From Streptomyces sp. SID12488 (lineage in GTDB: Bacteria > Actinomycetota > Actinomycetes > Streptomycetales > Streptomycetaceae), in NCBI RefSeq assembly GCF_010548275.1, contig NZ_JAAGLT010000006.1, positions 248,001-312,000 of the forward strand: DNA of 64,000 bases. The letters run 5' to 3'. The notes below the pieces were generated by a model. It searched no databases, was not told where the DNA came from, and saw only the letters and a program-made list of their open reading frames with translations. Each line of letters opens with the position of its first letter. The stretch's first letter is position 1. The position numbers and the translations under genes are program-made. Positions 34,805-43,800 of the stretch are shown one piece after another.

Positions 34805-37231
34805 ATGCGCACCCGTTTGAGACGGCTCGTCGTCACGGCCGCCGCATTACTCACCGCCACCACAGCACTGCCCGCCGCCACGGCGCAGAGCGGGCCTTCA
34901 CAGGCATCGCAGGCGTCACAGCAACATCCCTCCCACGGCGGCCTGTCCGCCGTGATCCGTTACACCGAGTACGGCATCCCGCACATCGTCGCGAAGGACT
35001 ACGCGAACCTCGGCTTCGGCAGCGGCTGGGCGCAGGCCGCCGACCAGGTGTGTGTGCTCGCCGACGGCTTTGTGACCCTGCGCGGCGACCGCTCGCGCTG
35101 GTTCGGCCCCGACGCCGAGACCGACTTCTCGCTCTCCGACGCCTCCGACAACCTCTCCAGTGACCTGTACTTCCGTGGAGTGCGGGACAACGGCACGGTC
35201 AAGCGGCTGATCGCCCAGCCGGCGCCACTGGGCCCGAGCCGGGCCGTCAAGGACCTGATGAACGGCTGGGCGGCCGGCTATAACGCCTGGCTGAAGCAGA
35301 ACCGGGTCAAGGACCCGGCCTGTGCGGGCGCCGCCTGGGTCCGGCCCGTGACGGGTGTCGACGTGGCCACCCGCGCCTACGCCCTCGCGGTGCTCGGCGG
35401 ACAGGGCGGCCTCGTGGACGCGATCACCGCAGCGCAGCCTCCGGCCGCGTCCACCACAGCCGCGAAGTCGGCTCTCCCGGACGCCGCTGACGCCGCCAAG
35501 GGTGCGCGCGAGCTGTTCGACCTCTCCGACATGGGCTCCAACGCGGTGGCGTTCAACGGCAGTACGACCGCCAACGGCCGCGGCCTGCTGCTCGGCAACC
35601 CGCACTACCCGTGGAAGGGCGGACGCCGGTTCTGGCAGTCCCAGCAGACGATCCCGGGTGAACTGAACGTCGCGGGCGGTTCGTTGCTCGGCTCGCCGAC
35701 GATCTCCATCGGGTACAACGCGAACGTGGCGTGGAGCCACACCGTGGCCACCGGGGTGCCCCTCAGTCTGCACCAGCTGAAGCTGGACCCCGCCGACCCG
35801 ACGACGTACCTGGTCGACGGCAAGCCGGAACGGATGACACGCCGCTCAGTGACGGTGGCGGTGAAGGACGGCGCGCCGGTGACCCGCACCCAGTGGTGGA
35901 CCCGCTACGGCCCCGTCGTCCTCTCCCCCGGCGGCGATCTCCCGTTGCCCTGGACCACGACGACGGCGTTCGCGCTCAACGACCCGAACGCGGCGAACAT
36001 GCGCTTCTACGACACCTCGCTCGGCTTCAGCAAGGCACGCGGCACCGCCGACGTCCTCAACTCCCTTGACCAGCACCAGGGCATACCCTGGGTGAACACC
36101 GTCGCCGCCGACTCCTCGGGGCACTCCCTGTTCGCCCAGTCGCAGGTACTCCCCCGGGTCACCAACGAGTTGGCCGCCGCCTGTTCGACTCCGCTCGGCA
36201 AGGTCCTCTATCCGGCGGCGGGGGTCGCGGTCCTCGACGGCTCACGCGCCGACTGCGCCATCGGCGACGACCCGGACGCCGTGGCGCCCGGAATATTCGG
36301 GCCCTCGCGGATGCCGACTCTGAAGGACACGCCGTACGTCGAGAACTCCAACGACAGTGCGTGGCTGACGAATCTCGACAAGCCGATCACCGGGTACGAG
36401 CGGATCTTCGGCCCGGTGCGCACGGCCGCCTCACCGCGCACCCGGGGTGCCGTCGCCGATGTGGCGGCGCTGGCCGCGAAGGGCGGGCTGACGGTCGCGG
36501 ATCTCCAGCGGCAGCAGTTCGCGAACCGTTCCACGTCGGGCGCGCTGGCCGCCGCCGACGCGGCCCGGGCATGCGCGGCCCTGCCGGGTGGTACGGCAAC
36601 AGGTAGCACCGGTACGGCAGTTGACGTCAGTCAGGCGTGCGGTGTGCTGGCGTCCTGGGACCGCACCATGAACAGCGACAGCCGGGGCGCGCTGCTCTTC
36701 GACCGCTTCTGGCGCAAGCTGCTCGGCGCCGTGCCGTCCGCGCAGCGCTGGAAGGTGCCGTTCTCGGCGGCGGACCCGGTCGGCACCCCCAACACGCTCA
36801 ACACGGACGCGCCGGGCTTCACCAGAGCCCTCGCCGACGCGGTGACGGAGCTGCGCGCGGCGGGCATTCCGCTGAACGCCAAGCTCGGGGAGCACCAGTA
36901 CGTCGTACGGAAGGGTCAGCGCCTGCCGGTCGGCGGCGGCACGGAGTCCCTCGGGGTGTGGAACAAGATCGAGCCCGTGTGGGACACGGCGAGCGGCGGC
37001 TACCGCGACAACGCGTTCGGCTCCAGCCACATCCAGGCCGTGGGCTGGGACGACAGCCGCTGCCCGGTGGCCCGCACGCTGCTGACGTACTCCCAGTCGT
37101 CGAATCCGAACTCGCCGCACTTCGCGGACCAGACACGGCTGTTCTCGGCCGAGAAGTGGGTCAGGGCGAGGTTCTGCGAGAAGGACATCCTGTCGTCGCC
37201 CGCGCTGCGGGTGATCCGGGTGCGCGGCTGA
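34805..37231 (+). CDS. Secreted penicillin-acylase-family amidohydrolase
   Basis: This 808-residue Ntn-hydrolase precursor has a signal peptide (RTRLRRLVVTAAALLTATT, cleavage near ATAQS), an alpha subunit (about 40-220), a linker peptide and a beta subunit starting with the nucleophilic Ser at about residue 245 (DLSDMGSNAVAFNGS). GNPHYPWKGGRRFWQSQQTIPGE-type substrate-pocket and YNANVAWSHTVATG segments follow. Size and motifs match Streptomyces AHL/cyclic lipopeptide acylases (AhlM, aculeacin acylase) rather than penicillin G acylase. It may cleave acyl-homoserine lactones, lipopeptides or capsaicin-like amides. A TTA codon at 34847-34849 in the signal peptide implies bldA dependence. It shares its promoter region with a divergent acyl-CoA ligase that could activate the released acid. 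Confidence 0.9.
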   Translation: MRTRLRRLVVTAAALLTATTALPAATAQSGPSQASQASQQHPSHGGLSAVIRYTEYGIPHIVAKDYANLGFGSGWAQAADQVCVLADGFVTLRGDRSRWFGPDAETDFSLSDASDNLSSDLYFRGVRDNGTVKRLIAQPAPLGPSRAVKDLMNGWAAGYNAWLKQNRVKDPACAGAAWVRPVTGVDVATRAYALAVLGGQGGLVDAITAAQPPAASTTAAKSALPDAADAAKGARELFDLSDMGSNAVAFNGSTTANGRGLLLGNPHYPWKGGRRFWQSQQTIPGELNVAGGSLLGSPTISIGYNANVAWSHTVATGVPLSLHQLKLDPADPTTYLVDGKPERMTRRSVTVAVKDGAPVTRTQWWTRYGPVVLSPGGDLPLPWTTTTAFALNDPNAANMRFYDTSLGFSKARGTADVLNSLDQHQGIPWVNTVAADSSGHSLFAQSQVLPRVTNELAAACSTPLGKVLYPAAGVAVLDGSRADCAIGDDPDAVAPGIFGPSRMPTLKDTPYVENSNDSAWLTNLDKPITGYERIFGPVRTAASPRTRGAVADVAALAAKGGLTVADLQRQQFANRSTSGALAAADAARACAALPGGTATGSTGTAVDVSQACGVLASWDRTMNSDSRGALLFDRFWRKLLGAVPSAQRWKVPFSAADPVGTPNTLNTDAPGFTRALADAVTELRAAGIPLNAKLGEHQYVVRKGQRLPVGGGTESLGVWNKIEPVWDTASGGYRDNAFGSSHIQAVGWDDSRCPVARTLLTYSQSSNPNSPHFADQTRLFSAEKWVRARFCEKDILSSPALRVIRVRG

Positions 37232-37266
37232 TGAGCTGACGGGCTGACGTACGTACAGTCGGCCCG

Positions 37267-37306
37267 GTGTGGTCCCGTCCCGTCGCGGGGCGGGGCGGGA
37301 TCACAC
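37267..37306. terminator. Terminator between convergent acylase and ligase genes
   Basis: Sixteen-base arms, GTGTGGTCCCGTCCCG and its near-complement ending at 37306 (14 of 16 paired), surround an 8-base loop. They lie downstream of both convergent genes. Confidence 0.7.
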
Positions 37307-37346
37307 CGCGGCTCGGCTCGCACCGCACCGCAGGTCACACGGTCGC

Positions 37347-38909
37347 TCACACAGCCCGCGTACGGCCCTCCCAGTACGGGTCGCGCAACCGGCGCTTGTA
37401 CAGCTTGCCGTTGGGGTCGCGCGGCATCCGCTCGATGAAGTCGACGCTCTTGGGCCGCTTGTACCCGGCGAGTTGGCGCGCGCAGTGGCCGAGGATCTCG
37501 GCGGCGAGGTCGGGCCCCGGCACATGTCCGGGTGCCGCCTCCACGACCGCCTTGACCTCCTCGCCCCAGTCGTCGTTCGGGATGCCGAAGGCGGCGGCGT
37601 CGGCGACGGCCGGGTGGGCGAGCAGGGCGGACTCGATCTCGGCCGGGTAGATGTTGACCCCGCCCGAGATGATCATGTCGATCTTGCGGTCCCGGAGGAA
37701 GAGGTAGCCGTCCTCGTCCAGGACGCCCAGGTCGCCGACGGTGAAGAAGTCGCCGATGCGGTTCTTCCGCGTCTTGCCCTCGTCCTTGTGGTACGCGAAG
37801 CCGCCGGTGCTCATCTTCATGTAGACGGTGCCGAGTTCGCCCGGCGGCAGCCGGTTGCCGTCGTCGTCGAAGATCGCGAGTTCGCTGATCGGCCAGGCCT
37901 TGCCGACCGTGCCGGGCTTCTTCAGCCAGTCCTCGGCGGTGGCGAACGCCCCGCCGCCCTCGCTGGCCGCGTAGTACTCCTCCACGCAGTCGCCCCACCA
38001 GTCGATCATGGCCCGTTTCACATGGTCGGGGCAGGGCGCGGCACCGTGGATGGCGTGCCGCATGGACGACACGTCGTACGCCCGCCGTACCCGCTCCGGC
38101 AGCGCCAGCAGCCGGTGGAACTGGGTCGGGACCATGTGGGTGTGCGTGCACTTGTGGGCGTCGATGACGCGGAGCATCTCCTCCGGCGTCCACTTGTCCA
38201 TCAGCACCAGGCGGTGCCCGATGTGCAGGGACGCGCCCGCGAACTGGAGTACGGCCGTGTGGTAGAGCGGCGAGCAGACGAGGTGCACGTTCCCGCCGAA
38301 CGGCTTGACGCCGAAGATGCCGAGGAACCCGCCGAGGTACGCCTCCTCGGGCGGCTTGCCCTGCAACGGGCGCCTGATGCCGCGCGGGCGGCCCGTGGTG
38401 CCCGAGGTGTAGTTCATGACCCAGCCGAGGGTGCGCTCGTCGGGCGGCGACTCGGGCTGTCCGTCAAGGAGCCCTGCGTACGGCCGGAATCCGTCGACCT
38501 CGCCGACCGCGTACCGCCGCTCCGCCGGGAGCTGTGCCTCGTCGGCGGCGGCGCGTGCCGCGTCGGCGAACCGCTCGTGCGCGATGAGCACCTTGGCGCC
38601 GGAGTCGGAGACGATCCAGGCGATCTCGGGCCCGACGAGGTGGTGGTTGACGGGGACGAGGTAGAACCCGGCCTGGGAGGCGGCCAGATACGCCACGAGG
38701 AACTCGACACCGTTGGGCAGGACCACGGCGAAGGCGTCACCGCGTTCGAGTCCGGCGGCGCGCAGCCCGTGGACCAGTTGGTTGGTGGCGGCGTGCAGCC
38801 GTCCGGCGGTCCACTGTTCACCGTCGGGCGCGATGAGGACCGCGCGCTCCGGGTCGGCGGCGGCCTGTGCCCAGAATCCGTTGGGGGTCTCGCTCACTGT
38901 CCCGCTCAC
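37347..38909 (-). CDS. Acyl-CoA synthetase (FadD-like)
   Basis: This 520-residue adenylate-forming ligase contains VMNYTSGTTGRPRGIRRPLQ (ATP loop), EYYAASEGGGAFAT (A5), GDFFTVGDLGVLDEDGYLFL (A7) and MPRDPNGKLYKRRLRD with the C-terminal Lys (A10). The GTG start at 38909 overlaps the stop of the upstream nitronate monooxygenase by 4 bp (GTGA), so the pair is translationally coupled and shares that gene's promoter with its TCTGAT-N5-GTCAGA operator. The sequence is closest in feel to steroid/branched-acid ligases of mycobacteria, but the substrate is not established. Confidence 0.92.
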   Translation of the reverse strand: MSGTVSETPNGFWAQAAADPERAVLIAPDGEQWTAGRLHAATNQLVHGLRAAGLERGDAFAVVLPNGVEFLVAYLAASQAGFYLVPVNHHLVGPEIAWIVSDSGAKVLIAHERFADAARAAADEAQLPAERRYAVGEVDGFRPYAGLLDGQPESPPDERTLGWVMNYTSGTTGRPRGIRRPLQGKPPEEAYLGGFLGIFGVKPFGGNVHLVCSPLYHTAVLQFAGASLHIGHRLVLMDKWTPEEMLRVIDAHKCTHTHMVPTQFHRLLALPERVRRAYDVSSMRHAIHGAAPCPDHVKRAMIDWWGDCVEEYYAASEGGGAFATAEDWLKKPGTVGKAWPISELAIFDDDGNRLPPGELGTVYMKMSTGGFAYHKDEGKTRKNRIGDFFTVGDLGVLDEDGYLFLRDRKIDMIISGGVNIYPAEIESALLAHPAVADAAAFGIPNDDWGEEVKAVVEAAPGHVPGPDLAAEILGHCARQLAGYKRPKSVDFIERMPRDPNGKLYKRRLRDPYWEGRTRAV

Positions 38910-40048
38910 GACTGGTCGCCCCTTCCGTCTGCGTTGCTTCCGTCGGCGTTCCGTCCCGCGATCTTGTTGACTCGGTTCACAGCCTGCTCGAAGCCGCTGG
39001 TCAGGTCGTCGAAGACGGCCTGGACGCTCCGCTCGCTGTTCATCCGGCCGACGATCTGACCGACCGGTGTGCCGAGGAGCGGGTCGACCTCGTACTTCTG
39101 GATGCGCGAGACGGCCTCGGCGACGAGCAGACCCTGCAGGGGCATGGGGAGGGTGCCGGGTCCGTCGGTGGAGTCCCAGGCGTCGGTCCACTCGGTGCGG
39201 AGCTGGCGTGCGGGTTTGCCGGTCAGGGCGCGGGAGCGGACGGTGTCGCCGGAGCCGGCCGCGAGCAGTTTCTGCGTGAGCGCGGTCGAGTGCATGTCGG
39301 CCTCGGTGACGGTCAGCCAGAGGGAGCCCAGCCAGACCCCCTGGGCACCGAGGGCCAGCGCTGCGGCCACCTGCCGTCCGCTGCCGATACCGCCGGCCGC
39401 GAGCACCGGCAACGGGTCGACGGCGTCGACGACTTCGGGAGTCAGCACCATGGAGGCGATCTCACCGGTGTGGCCGCCCGCCTCGTAGCCCTGTGCGACG
39501 ACGATGTCGATACCGCCCTCGGCGTGCTTGCGCGCGTGCCGGGCGCTGCCCGCGAGGGCGGCCACGAGCACACCCTGATCATGTGCGCGGGCCACGACAT
39601 CGGCGGGCGGCGAGCCCAGGGCGTTGGCCAGGATTTTGATCGGATAGTCGAAGGCCACGTCGAGCTGGTTACGGGCGACCTGCTCCATCCACCCCGTGAT
39701 GCGCCATCCGGACGCCTCGCCCTCGGCCAGCTCGGGCACGCCGTACTTGGCCAGGGTGTCCCGGACGAACTGGCGGTGCCCCTCGGGGATCATCGCCTCG
39801 ACCTCGGCCTCGGTCACCCCCTCGACCTTCCGGGCCGGCATGACGACGTCCAGCCCGTACGGCCGGCCGTCGACATGTGCCTCGATCCAGTCCAGATCGC
39901 GTTTGAGGTCGTCCGGCGCCGTGTACCGGACCGCGCCGAGCACCCCGAAGCCCCCGGCCCGGCTGATGGCCGCGGCGACGGCGGGGAACGGCGTGAAGCC
40001 GAAGACGGCGTGCTCGATTCCCAGTTTCTTGCTCAGCTCCGTCTGCAT
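38906..40048 (-). CDS. Nitronate monooxygenase / NPD-family flavin oxidoreductase
   Basis: This 380-residue TIM-barrel FMN enzyme shows PFPAVAAAISRAGGFGVLGA at the start, VVAQGYEAGGHTGEIASMVL (FMN-site and catalytic-His region), PVLAAGGIGSGRQVAAALALGAQGVWLGS (phosphate-binding loop) and TGKPARQLRTEW. These match the class of 2-nitropropane dioxygenase-like proteins. Genes of this class often sit in fatty-acid or steroid clusters, where true nitronate oxidation is doubtful; a role in enoyl or sulfone chemistry is possible. The gene is the first of a two-gene operon with an acyl-CoA ligase. Confidence 0.9.
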   Translation of the reverse strand: MQTELSKKLGIEHAVFGFTPFPAVAAAISRAGGFGVLGAVRYTAPDDLKRDLDWIEAHVDGRPYGLDVVMPARKVEGVTEAEVEAMIPEGHRQFVRDTLAKYGVPELAEGEASGWRITGWMEQVARNQLDVAFDYPIKILANALGSPPADVVARAHDQGVLVAALAGSARHARKHAEGGIDIVVAQGYEAGGHTGEIASMVLTPEVVDAVDPLPVLAAGGIGSGRQVAAALALGAQGVWLGSLWLTVTEADMHSTALTQKLLAAGSGDTVRSRALTGKPARQLRTEWTDAWDSTDGPGTLPMPLQGLLVAEAVSRIQKYEVDPLLGTPVGQIVGRMNSERSVQAVFDDLTSGFEQAVNRVNKIAGRNADGSNADGRGDQS

Positions 40049-40090
40049 GGCCGCAGGATGCCGCAGTCCTCCGGACGAGGGAAGACCTTT

Positions 40091-40107
40091 TCTGATACAC
40101 CGTCAGA
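40091..40107. promoter_or_regulatory. Operator TCTGAT-N5-GTCAGA, copy 2
   Basis: This copy, 43 bp upstream of the nitronate monooxygenase start, matches the site at 28535: TCTGAT ACACC GTCAGA, with one arm mismatch and nearly identical flanks (TTT before, TTCTTCGC after). Two copies in unlinked acyl-CoA promoters suggest a single repressor encoded elsewhere. Confidence 0.7.
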
Positions 40108-40231
40108 TTCTTCGCCATGAACCCGTGTGGCCGACAACGTGGTTGACACCCACCTCAGGTGACACGAAGGCTTCACCCCGCAGGGCGGTCCCCGGACAGT
40201 ACTTTCAGGCAGTGTGGTGGGAGGCTCCTCG

Positions 40232-42010
40232 ATGACGGAAGACACGGCAGGCGACGAATTGACGCGACGTCAGCTGGTCAGACGCACCCTGGCATTGGGA
40301 GGCGCCCTGACCTTCGCCTCCTTCCCCGCGGGCCCGGCCCAGGCCACCCCCAGGACAACGGGCCACCGCCCGGCCCTGCGCCACGGCTCACCCGAACGAG
40401 CCGGGCTCCTCCCCCAGCACCTGGACCAACTGGTCACGGACGCCGAGGCGTTCCTCCGCCCCTCCCCCAACCACCCCTGGTACGCGGGCGCGGTGCTGCT
40501 CGCCGGGCGTGGCTCCACCGTGGCACTGCATCGGCCGATCGGCATGGCGGTGCGCTATGCGGCGTACGACGAGAAGACGGACACCGGCGTCGAGTTCCCT
40601 GCCTCGGAGCAGATCCCGATGGCCGAGGACACGGTGTTCGACCTTGCCTCGGTCTCCAAGCTGTTCACATCGATCCTGGCCGTGCAGCAACTGGAGCGGG
40701 GCGCGCTGGAGCTGGAGGGAAAGGTCGCCGCGTATCTGCCGGAGTTCGCGCGGGCCGGCAAGCAGGACGTGACCATCCGTCAACTCCTGACCCACACTTC
40801 AGGATTCCGCGCCTGGATCCCGCTCTACAACGCCCCGACCCATGAACAGAAGCTCGAACTCATCTGGAACCAGGCGCCCCTGAACCCGCCGGGCACCAAG
40901 TACCTCTACTCGGACCTCAATCTGATCTCGCTCCAGCTGGTCCTGGAGAGGATCACCGGTCTCCCGCTGGACACCCTGCTCCACGACGAGATCACCGCTC
41001 CGCTCGGCATGCACCGCACGCGCTACAACCCTCCCGCCTCCTGGAAACCGACGATCGCCGCAACCGAGGACGCCCGAGCGCCCTGGTCAGGGCTCGAACG
41101 GGGCCTGGTGTGGGGCGAGGTGCACGACGAGAACGCCTTCAGTCTCGGCGGAGTGGCCGGCCACGCAGGCGTCTTCTCGTCGGCCTGGGACCTCGCCGTT
41201 CTCGGCCGTACGCTGCTCAACGGCGGCGCCTACGGCAGGGCGCGCATCCTGTCGCCCGCCTCGGTCGACCTGATGTTCACCGACTTCAACACCGCCTTCC
41301 CCGGGGACGAGCACGGTCTCGGCTTCGAGCTCTACCAGCACTGGTACATGGGCGCGATGGCCACGCCCCGCACCGCAGGGCACACCGGTTTCACCGGAAC
41401 CTCGATCGTCCTCGACCCGACGACCGACTCCTTCCTCGTCGTCCTCGGCAACTCCGTGCACCCAGTGCGCAACTGGCGCTCAGGCTCCGCACCCCGGGTC
41501 GCCGCCGCGAACAACCTGGCCCGCGCGGTACGAGTCCGCCCACGCCACGGACGTACAGCCTGGTTCTCCGGCATGGCGAGCGCGACGACGGCGACGCTCA
41601 CCCTCCCGCCCCTCACCACCACCGCCGGCTCCCGCCTGCGCTGCGCCCTGTGGTGGGACACCGAGCCGCAGTCGGATGCCCTGTTCCTGGAGTCCTCGGC
41701 CGACGGCGGGACGACCTGGCAGCCGGTCCCGTTCACGACCGCCCCCGCCGCCGGCACCTCTCAGGAGCATCCGACGGGTTCGGTCACCGGCTGGTCGGGG
41801 CGCGTCTGGCACCGCCTCTCGGCGGACCTTCCGGCCGCACCGGCCCTCGTCCTGCGCTGGCGGTACACGACCGACCGGCTGTACGTCGGCCGTGGAGCGT
41901 ACGTGGACGGCCTGACCGTACGTGGTGATGGCAGCACCCCCTTCGACGAGTCGCGCCCGGCGGACGCGGCACGCATCGAGGCGGTGGGCTGGACGGCGTC
42001 CGCGACCTGA
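40232..42010 (+). CDS. Tat-exported serine hydrolase (beta-lactamase/DD-peptidase fold)
   Basis: This 592-residue secreted class-C-type serine hydrolase has a Tat signal (ELTRRQLVRRTLALGGALTF) at residues 9-30. Catalytic motifs: SxxK as S140-V-S-K143 in FDLASVSKLFTS, a YSDLN tyrosine motif, and HTGFTGTS as the third element. The final about 160 residues form an extra beta-rich domain (LRCALWWDTEP, then FLESSADGGTTWQPV, then LRWRYTTDRLYVGRGAYVDG), resembling the carbohydrate- or peptide-binding domains of secreted peptidases. ATG 40232 follows GGGAGG. Likely roles are a beta-lactamase-related esterase or DD-peptidase; the substrate is unknown. Confidence 0.9.
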   Translation: MTEDTAGDELTRRQLVRRTLALGGALTFASFPAGPAQATPRTTGHRPALRHGSPERAGLLPQHLDQLVTDAEAFLRPSPNHPWYAGAVLLAGRGSTVALHRPIGMAVRYAAYDEKTDTGVEFPASEQIPMAEDTVFDLASVSKLFTSILAVQQLERGALELEGKVAAYLPEFARAGKQDVTIRQLLTHTSGFRAWIPLYNAPTHEQKLELIWNQAPLNPPGTKYLYSDLNLISLQLVLERITGLPLDTLLHDEITAPLGMHRTRYNPPASWKPTIAATEDARAPWSGLERGLVWGEVHDENAFSLGGVAGHAGVFSSAWDLAVLGRTLLNGGAYGRARILSPASVDLMFTDFNTAFPGDEHGLGFELYQHWYMGAMATPRTAGHTGFTGTSIVLDPTTDSFLVVLGNSVHPVRNWRSGSAPRVAAANNLARAVRVRPRHGRTAWFSGMASATTATLTLPPLTTTAGSRLRCALWWDTEPQSDALFLESSADGGTTWQPVPFTTAPAAGTSQEHPTGSVTGWSGRVWHRLSADLPAAPALVLRWRYTTDRLYVGRGAYVDGLTVRGDGSTPFDESRPADAARIEAVGWTASAT

Positions 42011-42035
42011 CCCGGCGAGCCGGCGGGGCCGGCGC

Positions 42036-43631
42036 TCAGCCCTCGTCCGCCTCCAGCACGGCCATGGCGGCGTTGTGCCCCGGCACCCCGCTCACCCCGC
42101 CCCCGCGCACCGCGCCCGCCCCGCACAGCAGGACGTTCGCGTGCCCGGTCTCCACGCCCCAGCGCCCGCTGTCCTCCTGGGCGTACGGCCAGGTCAGGTC
42201 GCGGTGGAAGATGTTGCCGCCGGGCAGGCGCAGGTCGCGTTCCAGGTCGAGCGGGGTCTTCGCCTCGATGCAGGGGAGTCCGTCGGCGTCGGTTGCCAGG
42301 CAGTCCGCGAGGGGTTCGGCGAGGTGGGCGTCGAGCTGGGCGATGGTCGATTTCAGGAGCTCGTCCCGTACGGCGTCGTTGTCGCGGGCGAACAGTCGTG
42401 CGGGTGTGTGCAGGCCGAACAGGGTCAGCGTCTGGTAGCCCTGCTCGACGAGGTCGGGGCCGAGGATCGTCGGGTCGGTGAGCGAGTGGCAGTAGATCTC
42501 GGACGGTGGCGCGGCGGGCAGTTCACCGGCCGTCGCCTGGGCATGAGCGGCGGCCAGCTGCTCGTACCCCTCGGCGATGTGGAAGGTCCCGGCGAACGCC
42601 TCGCGCGGGTCGACGGACGTGTCCTTGAGCCTCGGCAGCCGGGTGAGCAGCATGTTCACCTTGAGCTGGGCGCCCTCGGCGGGGCTCGGCGTGGCCTCCC
42701 CCGTCAGTGCGGCCAGTTCCTGCGGCGAGGCGTTCACCAGGACGTGCCGGGCGCCGACCGTGCCCTCTGCGTCGGCTGTCCGGTAGGTCACCTCGGCGGC
42801 GCGGCCGTCCGTGTCCACCCGTACGACCTCGTGGCCGGTGGCGAGCACGGCGCCCGCGTTCCGGGCAGCGCCGGCCAGCGCGTCCGTGAGGGCACCCATG
42901 CCGCCCACGGGCACGTCCCAGGCGCCGGTGCCGCCGCCGATGACGTGGTAGAGGAAGCAGCGGTTCTGCCGCAGGGAGGGGTCGTGGGCATCGGCGAAGG
43001 TGCCGATCAGCGCGTCGGTGAGGACGACACCGCGTACGAGGTCGTCCGTGAAGTTCGCCTCGACGGCGGCGCCGATCGGCTCCTCGAAGAGGGTGCGCCA
43101 GGCGTCCTCGTCGTCGATTCGGTGATGGAGTTCGTCGCGGGTGGGCAGAGGTCCGGTGAGCGTGGGGAACACCCTTTCCGCGACGCGGCCGGTCATGGCG
43201 TAGAAACGCCGCCAGGACTCGTACTCGCGTTCCCCTCCGGTGAGGCGCGCGAAGGCCTCGCGGGTGCGGCGCTCACCGCCTCCGACGAGCAGTCCGGTGG
43301 GCCGGCCGTCCCGCTCCACGGGGGTGTACGAGGAGACGGTGCGCCCGCGCACCCGGAAGTCCAGGTCGAGATCGCGGACGATCTTCCGGGGCAGCAGGCT
43401 GACCAGGTAGGAGTAGCGCGACAGCCGGGCGTCGACCCCGGCGAACGGGCGGGTCGACACGGCAGCGCCGCCGGTTGCTGCCAGCCGTTCCAGGACCAGC
43501 ACGGACTTCCCGGCGCGGGCCAGGTAGGCGGCGGCGACGAGGCCGTTGTGGCCACCGCCGACGATCACCGCGTCGTATCGGGCGTGCCGGTCGGGTCGGC
43601 CGGATCGGTCGGGGCGCTCGTGTGCGGGCAT
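42036..43631 (-). CDS. FAD-dependent oxidoreductase, phytoene-desaturase-like (PYROXD2 type)
   Basis: This 531-residue flavoprotein has a Rossmann dinucleotide fold at the start (YDAVIVGGGHNGLVAAAYLARAG with GGGHNG) and a second FAD motif near the end (NVLLCGAGAVRGGGVSGVPG). The middle has YHVIGGGTGAWDVPVGGMGAL, a carotenoid-desaturase and PYROXD2 signature. Members act on hydrophobic isoprenoid or unknown substrates; no crt genes are adjacent, so carotenoid synthesis is not implied. The start is ATG 43631 with only a weak site. It is convergent with the Tat-exported hydrolase. The kinase gene is upstream behind a dispersed repeat. Confidence 0.85.
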   Translation of the reverse strand: MPAHERPDRSGRPDRHARYDAVIVGGGHNGLVAAAYLARAGKSVLVLERLAATGGAAVSTRPFAGVDARLSRYSYLVSLLPRKIVRDLDLDFRVRGRTVSSYTPVERDGRPTGLLVGGGERRTREAFARLTGGEREYESWRRFYAMTGRVAERVFPTLTGPLPTRDELHHRIDDEDAWRTLFEEPIGAAVEANFTDDLVRGVVLTDALIGTFADAHDPSLRQNRCFLYHVIGGGTGAWDVPVGGMGALTDALAGAARNAGAVLATGHEVVRVDTDGRAAEVTYRTADAEGTVGARHVLVNASPQELAALTGEATPSPAEGAQLKVNMLLTRLPRLKDTSVDPREAFAGTFHIAEGYEQLAAAHAQATAGELPAAPPSEIYCHSLTDPTILGPDLVEQGYQTLTLFGLHTPARLFARDNDAVRDELLKSTIAQLDAHLAEPLADCLATDADGLPCIEAKTPLDLERDLRLPGGNIFHRDLTWPYAQEDSGRWGVETGHANVLLCGAGAVRGGGVSGVPGHNAAMAVLEADEG

Positions 43632-43710
43632 GGTTCTTCGTAACACGTGATGATCCACCCGGGCCAGAGCTGGAGGGCTGAGGGGCGGCAAAGTCCACTA
43701 CGGCTCGGCA

Positions 43711-43790
43711 GGGCCCCAAAGGGGCGCGGGGAACTGCGCGACCAGCCACAACGGCGCCGCGGCGAACCGACAACACCGCGCGGCACCTCC
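43711..43790. repeat. Dispersed intergenic repeat, second copy
   Basis: The intergenic region upstream of the desaturase-like gene contains AAAGGGGCGCGGGGAACTGC, then GCGACCAGCCACAACGGCG. The core GGGGCGCGGGG and GCGCGACCAGCC phrases also occur at 3305-3400, in the same order. Such elements are frequent between Streptomyces genes; they can form stem-loops and often end transcripts. Confidence 0.65.
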
Positions 43791-43800
43791 AGCCCATCGC

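Noticed and set aside
42036..43631. Carotenoid biosynthesis locus
   Set aside because: Only one desaturase-like flavoprotein of the PYROXD2 branch is present, with no crtE, crtB or crtY neighbours.
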